Shown here: piece by piece, positions 45,183-54,152 of the stretch
Position numbering within the stretch: position 1 is the first letter of the stretch
Layout of the letters: each line of letters opens with the position of its first letter
Assembly (NCBI RefSeq): GCF_000025325.1
Contig: NC_013745.1
Span: forward strand, 1 to 64,000
Direction of reading: 5' to 3'
From: Haloterrigena turkmenica DSM 5511
GTDB taxonomy: Archaea > Halobacteriota > Halobacteria > Halobacteriales > Natrialbaceae
DNA: 64,000 nt
Position numbers and translations under genes: made by a program
Notes under the pieces: model-generated
What the model was told of the DNA's origin: nothing
The model's input: only the letters and a program-made list of their open reading frames with translations
Databases searched by the model: none

Positions 45183-46883
45183 ATGAATCCGACCGACTCC
45201 GAGGGCGGCCCGCCGACCGCGGCCGGAAGCGAACAGCTCTACGACGCGCTGGTCGACGCCGGGATCGACCTCCTCGTCGGACTTCCCGGAACGCAGACGC
45301 TGCCGCTGGATCGAACCGTCGACCGGCGGGACGACATCCGGTACGTGATGGCCCGCCACGAGACCGCGATCCCTCACATCGCCTGGGGGCACTATGAGGC
45401 CGGCGGCGACGTCGCCGCGACGCTGACCGTTCCCGGCCCCGGCGATACGAACGCGATGCACGGGCTGAAGAACGCGCTCGACGACCGCGTTCCCCTGGTC
45501 CACATCGCCGCGGACGCCGATCCCGAGGACCGCGGGAAGGGACCGATCCACGAGATCGAACCCGACACCTACGACAACGTGGTCAAGGAGAACTACTCGA
45601 TCGAGCGCCCGGTCGAGTTCCACCGAGCGATCCGGTCGGGAATCGAAACCGCGCTGACGCCGCCGTGCGGCCCGGTCCGACTCGGCGTCCCGAAGCCGCT
45701 CCTCGACGCCGAGTTCTGCTCGCCGCCGGTGACGGTCGATCCGCCGACGAGCCGGTTTGACGGTGACGCGGAGTACGAGACCGCGCGGCAACTACTCGCC
45801 GACGCCGAACGACCGGTCGTCTACCTCGGCGTCGGCGCCCGTCGGACGGGTGATCCGGACGCCGTTCGGGCCCTCGTCGAGACGCTCGACGCTGCCGTCG
45901 TCGCCTCCTACAAGGGCAAGGGCGTCTTCCCCGAGGGCGATCCGCGCTGGCTCGGCGTGACGGCCAGTCACCTCCCAGCGGGAGCGGAACGCGCGCTCGA
46001 GGCCGCCGACGTCGTACTCGCGCTCGGCACTCGGTTCGACGGTGTAGTGACCGCCGACTGGTCGCTTCCCATGGGCGACGCACTCGTCCACGTGACCCTC
46101 GACTCGAGTCGGATCGACGTCGCCTACGACTCGGACGTGGCGATCGTCGACGACGTCGGCAGCGCGGTCGATCGGCTCCGAGACGGCCTGGGGTCCAGAG
46201 AGCGACCCGACGGCGCGTGGGACGGGGCCGCCGTCGGTCGACGCGTCCGCGCGGAGTACGACGACCGGCTCGAGGACCGCGGCCTGCTCGAGGACGACGC
46301 GCCGATCGCGACGGCCGGCGCGCTTCGGACCCTTCGCAAAGCGCTGCCACGCGAAACCGTCGTGACGACGGACATCGGCGGGTTCCGGCTCTGGGCCAAG
46401 CAGACCTTCGAGACGGAGGAGCCGGAAGCCTACGTCACGTCCGGCTCCTGGGCGGGAATGGGCGTCGGTATCCCGGCCGCGATCGGCGCGAAACTCGCCA
46501 GGCCGGAGCGGCCGGTCGTCGCGCTGACGGGCGACGGCGGGGCCATGATGTGCCTGCAGGAACTGCACACGGCCGCGGCGTACGACTTGGACGTGCTCAC
46601 GATTCTCTTCAACAACGAGGACTACGGGATCATCAGCAAGTCACCCGCCATCGACCAGTACGCCGAGGGCCACCGATTCGACTGGTCCTCGCCCGATTTC
46701 GCCGCGATCGCCGAGGGGTTCGGCTGTCGTGGACAGACGGTACAGACGCTCTCGGGGCTCGAGGACGCCGTCGAGGCCGCGCTCGCGCGGGCTGACGGAC
46801 CGGAGCTGATCGACGTTCGCGTCGACCCGGACGAGCCGACGGCCGCGTCGTTCGCCGACTACGACTCCGAACTCGAGTTCTGA
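45183..46883 (+). CDS. ThDP-dependent enzyme, acetolactate synthase-like
   Basis: A 566-residue thiamine-diphosphate enzyme with the three-domain layout of acetolactate synthases and decarboxylases. The catalytic Glu is in VMARHETAIPHIAWGHYEA, and the ThDP/Mg motif GDGG..26..NN is seen in ALTGDGGAMMC through FNNEDYGII. The middle domain has VYLGVGARRTGDPDAV and ALGTRFDGVV. Normal acetolactate synthase residues around the FAD site are not obvious, so another 2-keto acid lyase is possible. TTTATG at 45151-45156 lies 27-32 bases before ATG 45183. Its place in a pectin locus suggests action on a keto acid or aldehyde from sugar breakdown, but this is inference. Confidence 0.87.
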   Translation: MNPTDSEGGPPTAAGSEQLYDALVDAGIDLLVGLPGTQTLPLDRTVDRRDDIRYVMARHETAIPHIAWGHYEAGGDVAATLTVPGPGDTNAMHGLKNALDDRVPLVHIAADADPEDRGKGPIHEIEPDTYDNVVKENYSIERPVEFHRAIRSGIETALTPPCGPVRLGVPKPLLDAEFCSPPVTVDPPTSRFDGDAEYETARQLLADAERPVVYLGVGARRTGDPDAVRALVETLDAAVVASYKGKGVFPEGDPRWLGVTASHLPAGAERALEAADVVLALGTRFDGVVTADWSLPMGDALVHVTLDSSRIDVAYDSDVAIVDDVGSAVDRLRDGLGSRERPDGAWDGAAVGRRVRAEYDDRLEDRGLLEDDAPIATAGALRTLRKALPRETVVTTDIGGFRLWAKQTFETEEPEAYVTSGSWAGMGVGIPAAIGAKLARPERPVVALTGDGGAMMCLQELHTAAAYDLDVLTILFNNEDYGIISKSPAIDQYAEGHRFDWSSPDFAAIAEGFGCRGQTVQTLSGLEDAVEAALARADGPELIDVRVDPDEPTAASFADYDSELEF

Positions 46884-47134
46884 ACGTCCTCAAGCGGAGA
46901 CCGACCGCATTTGATCGGTTCGACTGGCCGTCTGATGGAGCGATCCGCCGTTCTCAACGGACGGTTTCCTCGAGCCGTGCAGCCATACTATTCTGCACAA
47001 CTAAATCTGATTCTCTACGCGTGATCGGATAGCTCGTGATCAATGTCCACGATATCTACTAATATGATTGAAAGATTCCATACCATCTACCCTAATGAAC
47101 GTTATAAATATATTCCAACGGGTTGTAGTTAAGA

Positions 47135-47275
47135 ATGTCTAACTTCTTCACCGCGGATTCACTACTGAGAACAGAATCTGATTTAGTACCACAGAACAGC
47201 TTTCGTGGAACCGAGGACCGTAGCTGTCGGTCCGTTGCGTATTCGGTTCCGAACGCGCCAACTACACGTGGGTGA
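47135..47275 (+). CDS. Possible 46-codon ORF with TATA box
   Basis: ATG 47135 opens a short frame (starting MSNFFTADSLLRTESD) ending at TGA 47273-47275. TTATAAATA at 47102-47110 lies 25-33 bases upstream, the spacing seen for real genes here. The product has no recognised domain and is less acidic than its neighbours. It may be a small gene, a leader or chance; support is only the promoter. Confidence 0.25.
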   Translation: MSNFFTADSLLRTESDLVPQNSFRGTEDRSCRSVAYSVPNAPTTRG

Positions 47276-47369
47276 TTAGATCGCGATCATCGTTGGTAGG
47301 GTTCAGATCGAGGATCGGTCGCGAAATAGATCCGTCGATACCGAACGGCCTCTGGCAATCATCCCCACG

Positions 47370-47400
47370 TTTATCACACGTACGGTACGATATCGTACCG
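47370..47400 (+). promoter_or_regulatory. Promoter with perfect 18-bp palindromic operator
   Basis: TTTATCAC starting at about 47370 is a TATA box 31-37 bases before ATG 47407. Between TATA and ATG lies CGGTACGATATCGTACCG (47383-47400), a perfect 9+9 palindrome. A dimeric regulator bound there would cover the transcription start, so repression is the likely mode. Confidence 0.65.
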
Positions 47401-47406
47401 ACGAGC

Positions 47407-49605
47407 ATGACGGCTCTCTTTACGCATACCAGCGACGAGTCCGAATCGCAGGCGACCGTTCGTCTCGACCCCTCGAGACAGGGCGAGACGGTAAACCCCG
47501 AACTCTACTCGAAGTTCGGCGAACACCTCTACACGCCCCGGAACGTGACGAACGTTCTCGAGGCGCAGGCGCTGTACAATCCCACGTTCGGATCCTGGAA
47601 GTTCGGCAGCCAGCAGTACGGTGTGGACGGCGGCAACAGCGCTGCCTTCGACCCCGACGAGATCGACGACCGGATCGAAACGTACGCCGAGACGCACGGA
47701 ATTCCGGACGCCGAACGGCTCCGGACGGCCTATCGAGACGGGACGGCGCTGTGGTGGTTTCCGTACGGGGACGCCCGGACGAGCCCCGATGTCGGAACGG
47801 CCGACGACCGCGCACAGCGCTTCGAGGTCGGGTCGACGGACGACTACGCCGGGCTCGCGCAGTGGTGTCACCTGCCGGTCCACCGTACGAACGCGTTCGA
47901 GGGGCAGATAACGCTGCGCGCCGCCGCGGAGACGCCGGTTCGACTCGCAGTTCACGACGTCGATCCCGACGACGGAGCGATCGGTGAGGTGCTCACGGAG
48001 ACCGACGTGACCGCTCGAGACGCGAACCGAACCGTCGACTTCTCGTTGAAACTGCCACGGGACGAACTCGAGGACGACGAGCGGCTGTTCGGGTTCAGCG
48101 TGACCACGCGGGTTTCCGACGCGAACGTCGTCCTCGACCGCGTCTGCTGTTATCCCGACGATCACGTCGCCACGGCCGATCCCGAGATCGTCGACCTGCT
48201 CGCCGACCTGAATCTCTCCGTGCTCCGGTGGCCCGGCGGGAACTTCGTCTCGGGCTATCACTGGGAGGACGGCGTCGGCCCGATCGAAGAGCGGCCGACG
48301 AAGCCGAATCCGGCGTGGGACGCCCTCGAGACGAACCTCTTCGGGACCGACGAGTTCGTCGCGCTCTGTGCGGCGGTCGGCTGCGAGCCGATGATCTGCG
48401 TCAACGCCGGCAGCGGAACGCCCGAGGAGGCGGCCCGGTGGGTGGAGTACTGCAACGGCTCGACCGACACCGAGATGGGCGCCCTGCGGGCCGAACACGG
48501 CCATCCCGAACCGTACAACGTGACCTACTGGGAAATCGGCAACGAGCTCTACGGCTCGTGGCAGATCGGCTGGACGACGCCGACGGGCAACGCCGATCGC
48601 TTTCGCCGATTCAAGGCGGCGATGGAGGCCGTCGACGACTCCATCGAGGTGATGGCCTGCGGGAACCGCCACACCGACTGGAACGAGCCGCTTCTCGGGG
48701 AACTCGAGCCGAGCGACTGGCTCACCGACCACGTCCTCATGGAGTGTCACGCCGATCCGGAGACCGACCCGGTCGAACTGTTCAACGCTCACTCGGGCGT
48801 TGCGAGCCAACTCCGCGAGGAGTACGAGGCGGTCGCCGCCGACTGCCGGGACGCCGGCCTCGAGGACGTCCGACAGGCGATCACGGAACTGCAGCTGTTC
48901 ACCCGATTCGACGGACGCGAGGACGACGAGGCGGCCGATGGTGAGTCGGCGAGCGAGGAAAGCGCGGACCAGCGGCTGAGCCGAGAGACGCTTCCGACGA
49001 ACAAGAGCGTCACCGAGGCCGTCTTCGACGCCACGATCATCCACGAGTGCATCCGGAGCGGAACCGTCGACATGGTGACCCACTCCGGCGTCGGGAACCA
49101 CGGCGGCGGCCTCCGGAAGTCCCAGGGACGAGTGTGGGCCGATCCCTGTTACTACGGCCAGCGACTCGAAACGGGGCTCGTCGGCGGCACCCCGATCGGC
49201 GTCGACGTGACGTGTCACTCTTTCTCCACGGAGACTGCGTGGGGGACGGACACGAGCCAGTGGTTCGGCGAACTCGAGCCCGTGACCGACGCGCCGGCCG
49301 TCGACGCGATGGCGGTGACTGACGCCGACGAACACGATTTCGCAGTCGTGCTGGTCCACCGCGACGCCGGGGCGGACGCCATTGACGTTACGCTCTCGGG
49401 TGAGCCGCTGGAATCGCTCGACGTGGTGACGGTCGATCGGCTCTCGGCGGAGACGATGTACGATACGAACACGCTTGAGGACCCCCGGCGGATCACGCCG
49501 ACGACCGACAGGACGGCGGTCGACGACGGGACCGTCACGGTGTCACTTCCGCCGTACTCGTTGATTCGGGTGACTGGCGATCAGGAGCCGGCCGTCGGCG
49601 AGTAG
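47407..49605 (+). CDS. GH51-like alpha-L-arabinofuranosidase, long form
   Basis: A 732-residue glycoside hydrolase that would release L-arabinose from arabinan or arabinoxylan. It has GEHLYTPRNVTN near the start, an inserted beta-sandwich-like region (about 130-245), VLRWPGGNFVSGYHWEDGVG at the barrel start, the acid/base Glu380 in YWEIGNELYG, and probable nucleophile Glu494 in AITELQLF. The nucleophile context differs from the usual DEW of GH51. A Ser/Glu/Asp-rich insert follows it (about residues 500-530). No signal peptide is present, so it acts on imported oligosaccharides. The start at 47407 is set by the TATA box and the beginning of family similarity; the open frame continues upstream. 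Confidence 0.87.
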   Translation: MTALFTHTSDESESQATVRLDPSRQGETVNPELYSKFGEHLYTPRNVTNVLEAQALYNPTFGSWKFGSQQYGVDGGNSAAFDPDEIDDRIETYAETHGIPDAERLRTAYRDGTALWWFPYGDARTSPDVGTADDRAQRFEVGSTDDYAGLAQWCHLPVHRTNAFEGQITLRAAAETPVRLAVHDVDPDDGAIGEVLTETDVTARDANRTVDFSLKLPRDELEDDERLFGFSVTTRVSDANVVLDRVCCYPDDHVATADPEIVDLLADLNLSVLRWPGGNFVSGYHWEDGVGPIEERPTKPNPAWDALETNLFGTDEFVALCAAVGCEPMICVNAGSGTPEEAARWVEYCNGSTDTEMGALRAEHGHPEPYNVTYWEIGNELYGSWQIGWTTPTGNADRFRRFKAAMEAVDDSIEVMACGNRHTDWNEPLLGELEPSDWLTDHVLMECHADPETDPVELFNAHSGVASQLREEYEAVAADCRDAGLEDVRQAITELQLFTRFDGREDDEAADGESASEESADQRLSRETLPTNKSVTEAVFDATIIHECIRSGTVDMVTHSGVGNHGGGLRKSQGRVWADPCYYGQRLETGLVGGTPIGVDVTCHSFSTETAWGTDTSQWFGELEPVTDAPAVDAMAVTDADEHDFAVVLVHRDAGADAIDVTLSGEPLESLDVVTVDRLSAETMYDTNTLEDPRRITPTTDRTAVDDGTVTVSLPPYSLIRVTGDQEPAVGE

Positions 49606-49618
49606 CTGTGCCGACGCA

Positions 49619-49831
49619 CTAGATCTCGTCGAGAAACTCGAACGGCTTCCAGCCGAAGTAGAGCCCCGCCGTGGCGATGGCGATCATGACACCCTGCACG
49701 CTCAGCGCCATGATCGATATTACGCGACTTTCCGATCCGGGTTCTTGGAACGGGAACAACGCCAGCAGGATGACCGCCAGCGTCAGGGTAATCGAGAGGA
49801 GCGCCCGAAAGACGGCTTCGCTCGTATCCAT
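49619..49831 (-). CDS. Small two-TM protein linked to ABC importer 2
   Basis: A 70-residue protein with two hydrophobic helices, about residues 9-28 (ALLSITLTLAVILLALFPF) and 38-60 (ISIMALSVQGVMIAIATAGL), joined by QEPGSESR and ending YFGWKPFEFLDEI. The topology, linker EPG and GWxPF ending match the 64-residue protein at 34846. It follows the ATPase gene by 51 bases on the same strand and has its own TATA-like element (minus strand, about 49856-49863). No family is recognised. Confidence 0.75.
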   Translation of the reverse strand: MDTSEAVFRALLSITLTLAVILLALFPFQEPGSESRVISIMALSVQGVMIAIATAGLYFGWKPFEFLDEI

Positions 49832-49882
49832 TGGACTCTTGTTTCGATGACGGCGTAATAGAAGTACTGGAACGAGAAACCG

Positions 49883-51007
49883 CTACTGAACCGGTTCGTC
49901 CGCGAGTTCGGTCTGATCAGCGTCCGATTCGCTCGAGTCGTCCTCGAGTTTCCGGCTGTCCCAGTACTCGTGATCGTCGAGTTCCCGGAAGCAGGTCACC
50001 GTGTGGTCCTCGTCGCCGTCGACCGACACCGCTTCGGGCGTGTTCCCCTTGCAGGCCTCGCGAGCTTTGGGACATCGCGTGTGGAACCGACAGCCCGACG
50101 GCGGGTTCCGCGGGTCCGGAACGTCGATTTTTCGGAGCGGCGATTCGGTCTCGTCGTCGATATCGGGGTCCAGGTTCGGCGTCGCCCACACCAGCGCCTT
50201 GGTGTAGGGGTGTTTCGGGTTCTCCAGAACCTCGTCGATGGGTCCGAGTTCGACGAGCTCGCCGAGGTACATAATGCCGATCCGACCGTCGGACTTCCCG
50301 GCGACGTAACTGGCGTTCGAGAGGTTATGGCTGATGAACAGGAACGACGTGTTGAACTCCTCCTGTAACTCGAGCATGAGGTCCATCATGTCGATCCGCA
50401 GGGAGACGTCGAGCGCGCTCACCGCCTCGTCGGCGAGGATGAGGTCGGGGTTCATCAACAGCGCTCGGATCAGCGCGACGCGTTGCTTCTCGCCGCCCGA
50501 AAGCTGGTGGGGGAACCGCTTGGCGTAGTCCTCCGGCGGGGACATGCCGACCCGCGAGATCATTTCGTGGATTCGCTCCCGCCGTTCGAACGAGTCCATC
50601 TCCGGATGCCGAAGTTTGAGCGGAGCCCCGAGGGAGTGTTGTACCGTCTTGTTCGGATTGAGCGACGCGCCCGGATCCTGCGGGATGATCTGGAGGGACT
50701 GGCGGATCTCGTCGTACGGGATCTCGACGTTTCCGTCCTTGTCCTTGGCCTTCCAGACGTCCTGACCCTTGTAGGTCACCGAACCGCTGGTCGGGCGCTG
50801 GACGCCGATGGCGGTCTTTCCGAGGGTCGACTTCCCACAGCCGCTCTCGCCGACCAGCGCGACGACGTCGTTCTCGGGAATGTCGAGCGAGATGCCGTCG
50901 ACTGCTTTGACGATGTCGGTCTCGCCTCTGAGCTTGGAGAGGAACGACTGCTCGGACTCGAAATGTACTTCCACGTTCTGTAGCGAGACGAGATGGTCCT
51001 CACTCAT
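49883..51007 (-). CDS. ABC ATPase, DppF type
   Basis: A 374-residue ATPase of importer 2. Walker A is GESGCGKS, signature LSGGEKQRV, Walker B LILADEAVSALD (Ala replaces the usual Pro after DE), and the C-terminal oligopeptide region has CRFHTRCPKAREAC with a later TCF. The tail is acidic. The gene overlaps the DppD-type gene by eight bases, which indicates coupled translation. The equivalent domain is fused to its partner in importer 1. Confidence 0.94.
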   Translation of the reverse strand: MSEDHLVSLQNVEVHFESEQSFLSKLRGETDIVKAVDGISLDIPENDVVALVGESGCGKSTLGKTAIGVQRPTSGSVTYKGQDVWKAKDKDGNVEIPYDEIRQSLQIIPQDPGASLNPNKTVQHSLGAPLKLRHPEMDSFERRERIHEMISRVGMSPPEDYAKRFPHQLSGGEKQRVALIRALLMNPDLILADEAVSALDVSLRIDMMDLMLELQEEFNTSFLFISHNLSNASYVAGKSDGRIGIMYLGELVELGPIDEVLENPKHPYTKALVWATPNLDPDIDDETESPLRKIDVPDPRNPPSGCRFHTRCPKAREACKGNTPEAVSVDGDEDHTVTCFRELDDHEYWDSRKLEDDSSESDADQTELADEPVQ

Positions 51008-52052
51008 TGACCTTCACCTCCTGAAGGGTCAGCGGAACCGTCTCTGGTACCGTATCGACGTAGTGACATGCTGCAACGTGGCCGTCCTCCGGGGTGTCCG
51101 ACTCGAGGGGTGGATCGTCGCGTTCGCAGGTCGCGTCGGCCAGTGGACAGCGCGGATGGTACGAACACCCGTTCGGTACCGACACCGGATCCGGGGCCGC
51201 GCCCTCGATCGGTCGCATCTGCTCGCGGGGCGTCTCCAGGTTCGGCGTCGAGTTGAGCAGCGCCCGCGTGTAGGGGTGTTTCGCTTCCGTCAGCACCTCG
51301 TACGCGGGGCCGACCTCGACGAACTCGAAGGCGTAGAGAACCGCGATCCGATCGGCGAGGTTCGCGACCAGCGGCAGGTCGTGGGTGATGAAGACGATCG
51401 TCAGGTCGCGCTCGTCCGCGATCTGCCTGATCAACCGGATGATACTGCGCTGCATCAGGAGGTCCAGCGCGGCCGTCGGCTCGTCCATCACCAGCACCTC
51501 CGGCTTGAGCACCAGGCTCAACGCGATGAGTGCGCGCTGGCTCATTCCGCCCGACAGTTCGTGCGGATAGGAGTCTAACACCTGATCCGACTCGAGGTAG
51601 AGATCCGAGAGGAGGTCTTCGGCGCGCTCCATCCCCTCCTCGACATCGTAGTCGTGGACGGCCAGCGTCTCACGGAAGTGGTCCCGGATCGACATCGTCG
51701 GGTTGAACGAACTCATCGCGCCCTGGAACACCATCGAGATCTCCTCCCAGCGAACCTGCTTGATCTCGCTTTGGGAGAGACTGAGCAGGTCGACGGGCTT
51801 CTCCGGTTCGGGGTAGAAGGTGATATCGCCGGTGAGCTGTCCGGGATCGACGACCGCATTGAGCAGCGCGGAGGCGAACATCGATTTCCCGCTTCCGCTT
51901 TCACCGACGACGCCGAGGACTTCGCCTCGTTCTACGTCGATGTCTACCTCGTTCAGTACTTTCGATTCCCCCCGATCCATGTCGAACGAGACGGTCGTGT
52001 CCCGAACCTCGAAGATCGGATCCTCGACGGTCTTCGTGCGTTTTCGCTGCAT
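51000..52052 (-). CDS. ABC ATPase, DppD type
   Basis: A 350-residue ATPase with Walker A GESGSGKS, signature LSGGMSQRA, Walker B VLVMDEPTAALD and the C-terminal CSYHPRCPLADATC plus AACH cysteine cluster typical of the oligopeptide family. Two bases separate its start from the permease stop upstream. It is very similar to the first half of the fused ATPase at 37335. Confidence 0.95.
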   Translation of the reverse strand: MQRKRTKTVEDPIFEVRDTTVSFDMDRGESKVLNEVDIDVERGEVLGVVGESGSGKSMFASALLNAVVDPGQLTGDITFYPEPEKPVDLLSLSQSEIKQVRWEEISMVFQGAMSSFNPTMSIRDHFRETLAVHDYDVEEGMERAEDLLSDLYLESDQVLDSYPHELSGGMSQRALIALSLVLKPEVLVMDEPTAALDLLMQRSIIRLIRQIADERDLTIVFITHDLPLVANLADRIAVLYAFEFVEVGPAYEVLTEAKHPYTRALLNSTPNLETPREQMRPIEGAAPDPVSVPNGCSYHPRCPLADATCERDDPPLESDTPEDGHVAACHYVDTVPETVPLTLQEVKVNE

Positions 52053-52054
52053 TG

Positions 52055-53047
52055 TTATTCCTCGTAGGGCGCAGTGTCATCGACCGCGTCCGCGTGGCGC
52101 GCCCGGATACGCGGATTGAACAGTTTCTCCGTTCCCTGTGCGAACAGCACCAGCCCGAACGAGAGGCCGACGATCGCTATCATCGGGAAGAGTAGCCAGT
52201 AAATGCCATCTAACGAGTATATCGCCGCATTGGTAAAGGCCTCGTTAAGCGTGATCCCCCAGTTATTCGAGAAGCCGCTGAGGAAACCGAGGTAGAACAG
52301 CGCGACCGAACCGAAGATGACCCCGCGCGCGGAGTTGACGAAGTTGATCAGCACGTAGGGCATGATGTTCGGCAGGACGTCGTCCACGATGATTTTCGGC
52401 GTCGACGCTCCCATGATCCGGGAGACCTCGACGTAGGAGTGGTCCCTGATCGAGAGCACCTGCGACCTGATCGACCGCGCGAGGCCGGCCCACGAGTTGA
52501 TCACGAGGAAGACGCCGATCACATACGGACTCTCCGGTTCGAAGACGGCGATCAGGAGGATGATCAGGGGTAAGCCAGGGATGGTCATGGCGATGTCCGT
52601 GAAGGTGGTGAGCACGCTATCGACGGTCCCCCCCTTGTAGCCCGAGACGGTTCCGACGATCGTCGCCATGATTGTCGAGAACACCGCGCCGGCCAGAATC
52701 ATCTTCAGCACCGGCGGCGTCGAGTAGACGATATCCGAGAGGAGGCTCGTCCCGAGGTTGTCCGTTCCGAGCGGATACGACATACTCTGGAACGGACCCG
52801 TAAGTCGCGGCCCCTGTCCCTGTGTCGGGGCGGGGACGAGGTAGAGGCCGACCGTGCCCATCAGTACGTAGAACAGGATGATGAGCGAGCCGGTCTTCGT
52901 TCGCCAGTCATTCCAGGCGATCCGTAGCGGGGCGAGGACGGTCACGTCGAGCCACTCCCTGTATAGTTCCGAACGGGTCGCCGCCGATCCGTCACTCGTG
53001 CTGTCGCGGTCGTCGGTCGCGTCGAACGTTGAATTGGTTTCAGCCAT
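52055..53047 (-). CDS. ABC permease, DppC type
   Basis: A 330-residue permease with an acidic, Ser/Thr-rich N-terminus, TM helix SLIILFYVLMGTVGLYLVPA, the DppC signature MSYPLGTDNLGTSLLSDIVYST, and the ATPase-contact loop EVSRIMGASTPKIIVDDVLPN. It is shorter at its N-terminus than the importer 1 counterpart. It lies 13 bases after the DppB-type gene on the same strand. Confidence 0.95.
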   Translation of the reverse strand: MAETNSTFDATDDRDSTSDGSAATRSELYREWLDVTVLAPLRIAWNDWRTKTGSLIILFYVLMGTVGLYLVPAPTQGQGPRLTGPFQSMSYPLGTDNLGTSLLSDIVYSTPPVLKMILAGAVFSTIMATIVGTVSGYKGGTVDSVLTTFTDIAMTIPGLPLIILLIAVFEPESPYVIGVFLVINSWAGLARSIRSQVLSIRDHSYVEVSRIMGASTPKIIVDDVLPNIMPYVLINFVNSARGVIFGSVALFYLGFLSGFSNNWGITLNEAFTNAAIYSLDGIYWLLFPMIAIVGLSFGLVLFAQGTEKLFNPRIRARHADAVDDTAPYEE

Positions 53048-53060
53048 CGAATGTCACCTC

Positions 53061-54074
53061 TCAGTAGGCCTCCTTGCCTTCACCCGCACTGACTCGCGGA
53101 TCGATCAGTCCGTAGGTGAGATCCGCGATCAGGATACAGATCAGCACGGCAGCGGTGATGACGATGAAGATCCCCATCATGAGCGGGTAATCGCTGTTGT
53201 TCAGCGCCTGCAGGAGGTAGTTTCCGAGACCGGGGTAGGCGAAGATCTGTTCCAGGATAATCGATCCACCGAACATGAATCCGACGGAGATCATCAGGTT
53301 GGTGTACATCGGCAGCAGCGCGTTCCGACCGACGTACCGGACCGCGATCCGGCGTCCGGGGACGCCACGGAGGTGTGCCACCCGGATGTAGTCCTCTCCG
53401 ATCTCCTGGATCGAGTTCCCTCGCATCGTGATCGCGACCCCGCCGAATCCGGTGAGGACGAGGGACGCGATCGGAAGCGTTGCGTGGTAGAATACGTCGG
53501 CGATAAATATGGGTGTCAGTCCCGGCTCTAACCCGACGGCGTAGTTCCCCGACTGCGGGAAGATACTCAGCTGGATGGAGAAGACGTACACCAGAAGCAG
53601 CGCCGCGACGTAGTAGGGAACGGAGTTCATGAACATCGAGAGGACCGTCGACCCGGTGTCGAACTGACTGCCCTCTCGGTACGCCATGACTGCGCCGAGC
53701 ACGATACCCATCGCGAACGTGAGGAGAATCGCCATCGTGAGCAGGAAGATCGTCCACGGGGCGGCCTGGATGATGATATCGCTGACGCTCCGGGTAGGGT
53801 ACGACATCGACTCTCCCAGATCCCCTTGCAGGATGTTCGTAACGTAATCGAAGTACTGAACGTACACCGGGGTCGAGGGATCGTAGTTCGTGTACGTCTC
53901 GGTCAGCGAGTTGATCTCGGCCATGCTCACGCCCTGCGACCCTCGGTTCCGCATGACTTGTGCCCTGATGTGGTCCGCCGGTCCGCCCGGTATCGCCCGT
54001 ATCAGTCCAAATGTTATCGTGATTACCGCGACAAACGTAACGAATGCTTGTCCGAGCCGCTTTATTATGTACAT
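53061..54074 (-). CDS. ABC permease, DppB type
   Basis: A 337-residue permease. It starts MYIIKRLGQAFVTFVAVITI, the DppB N-terminal helix; GGPADHIRAQVMRNRGSQGV is the extracellular insert; the coupling loop is DYIRVAHLRGVPG; and GGSIILEQIFAYPGLGNYLL is the family signature. A TATA-like actattataagg on the minus strand upstream may give the permease-ATPase genes a promoter separate from that of the binding protein. Confidence 0.95.
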   Translation of the reverse strand: MYIIKRLGQAFVTFVAVITITFGLIRAIPGGPADHIRAQVMRNRGSQGVSMAEINSLTETYTNYDPSTPVYVQYFDYVTNILQGDLGESMSYPTRSVSDIIIQAAPWTIFLLTMAILLTFAMGIVLGAVMAYREGSQFDTGSTVLSMFMNSVPYYVAALLLVYVFSIQLSIFPQSGNYAVGLEPGLTPIFIADVFYHATLPIASLVLTGFGGVAITMRGNSIQEIGEDYIRVAHLRGVPGRRIAVRYVGRNALLPMYTNLMISVGFMFGGSIILEQIFAYPGLGNYLLQALNNSDYPLMMGIFIVITAAVLICILIADLTYGLIDPRVSAGEGKEAY

Positions 54075-54152
54075 TAATTTGCGTATTTGTGGCGCGTGTT
54101 ACCTTATAATAGTTCCGTTTTAGTTGACCAATTGATTAAAAGCGGTGGCCGC

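Larger units (their letters stand above)
46884..47406. other. AT-rich intergenic region upstream of GH51 gene
   Basis: About 520 bases, notably AT-rich at 46990-47130. It holds a possible 46-codon frame (47135-47275), and the TATA box and palindrome that precede the arabinofuranosidase gene. Nothing else is recognised. Confidence 0.5.
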
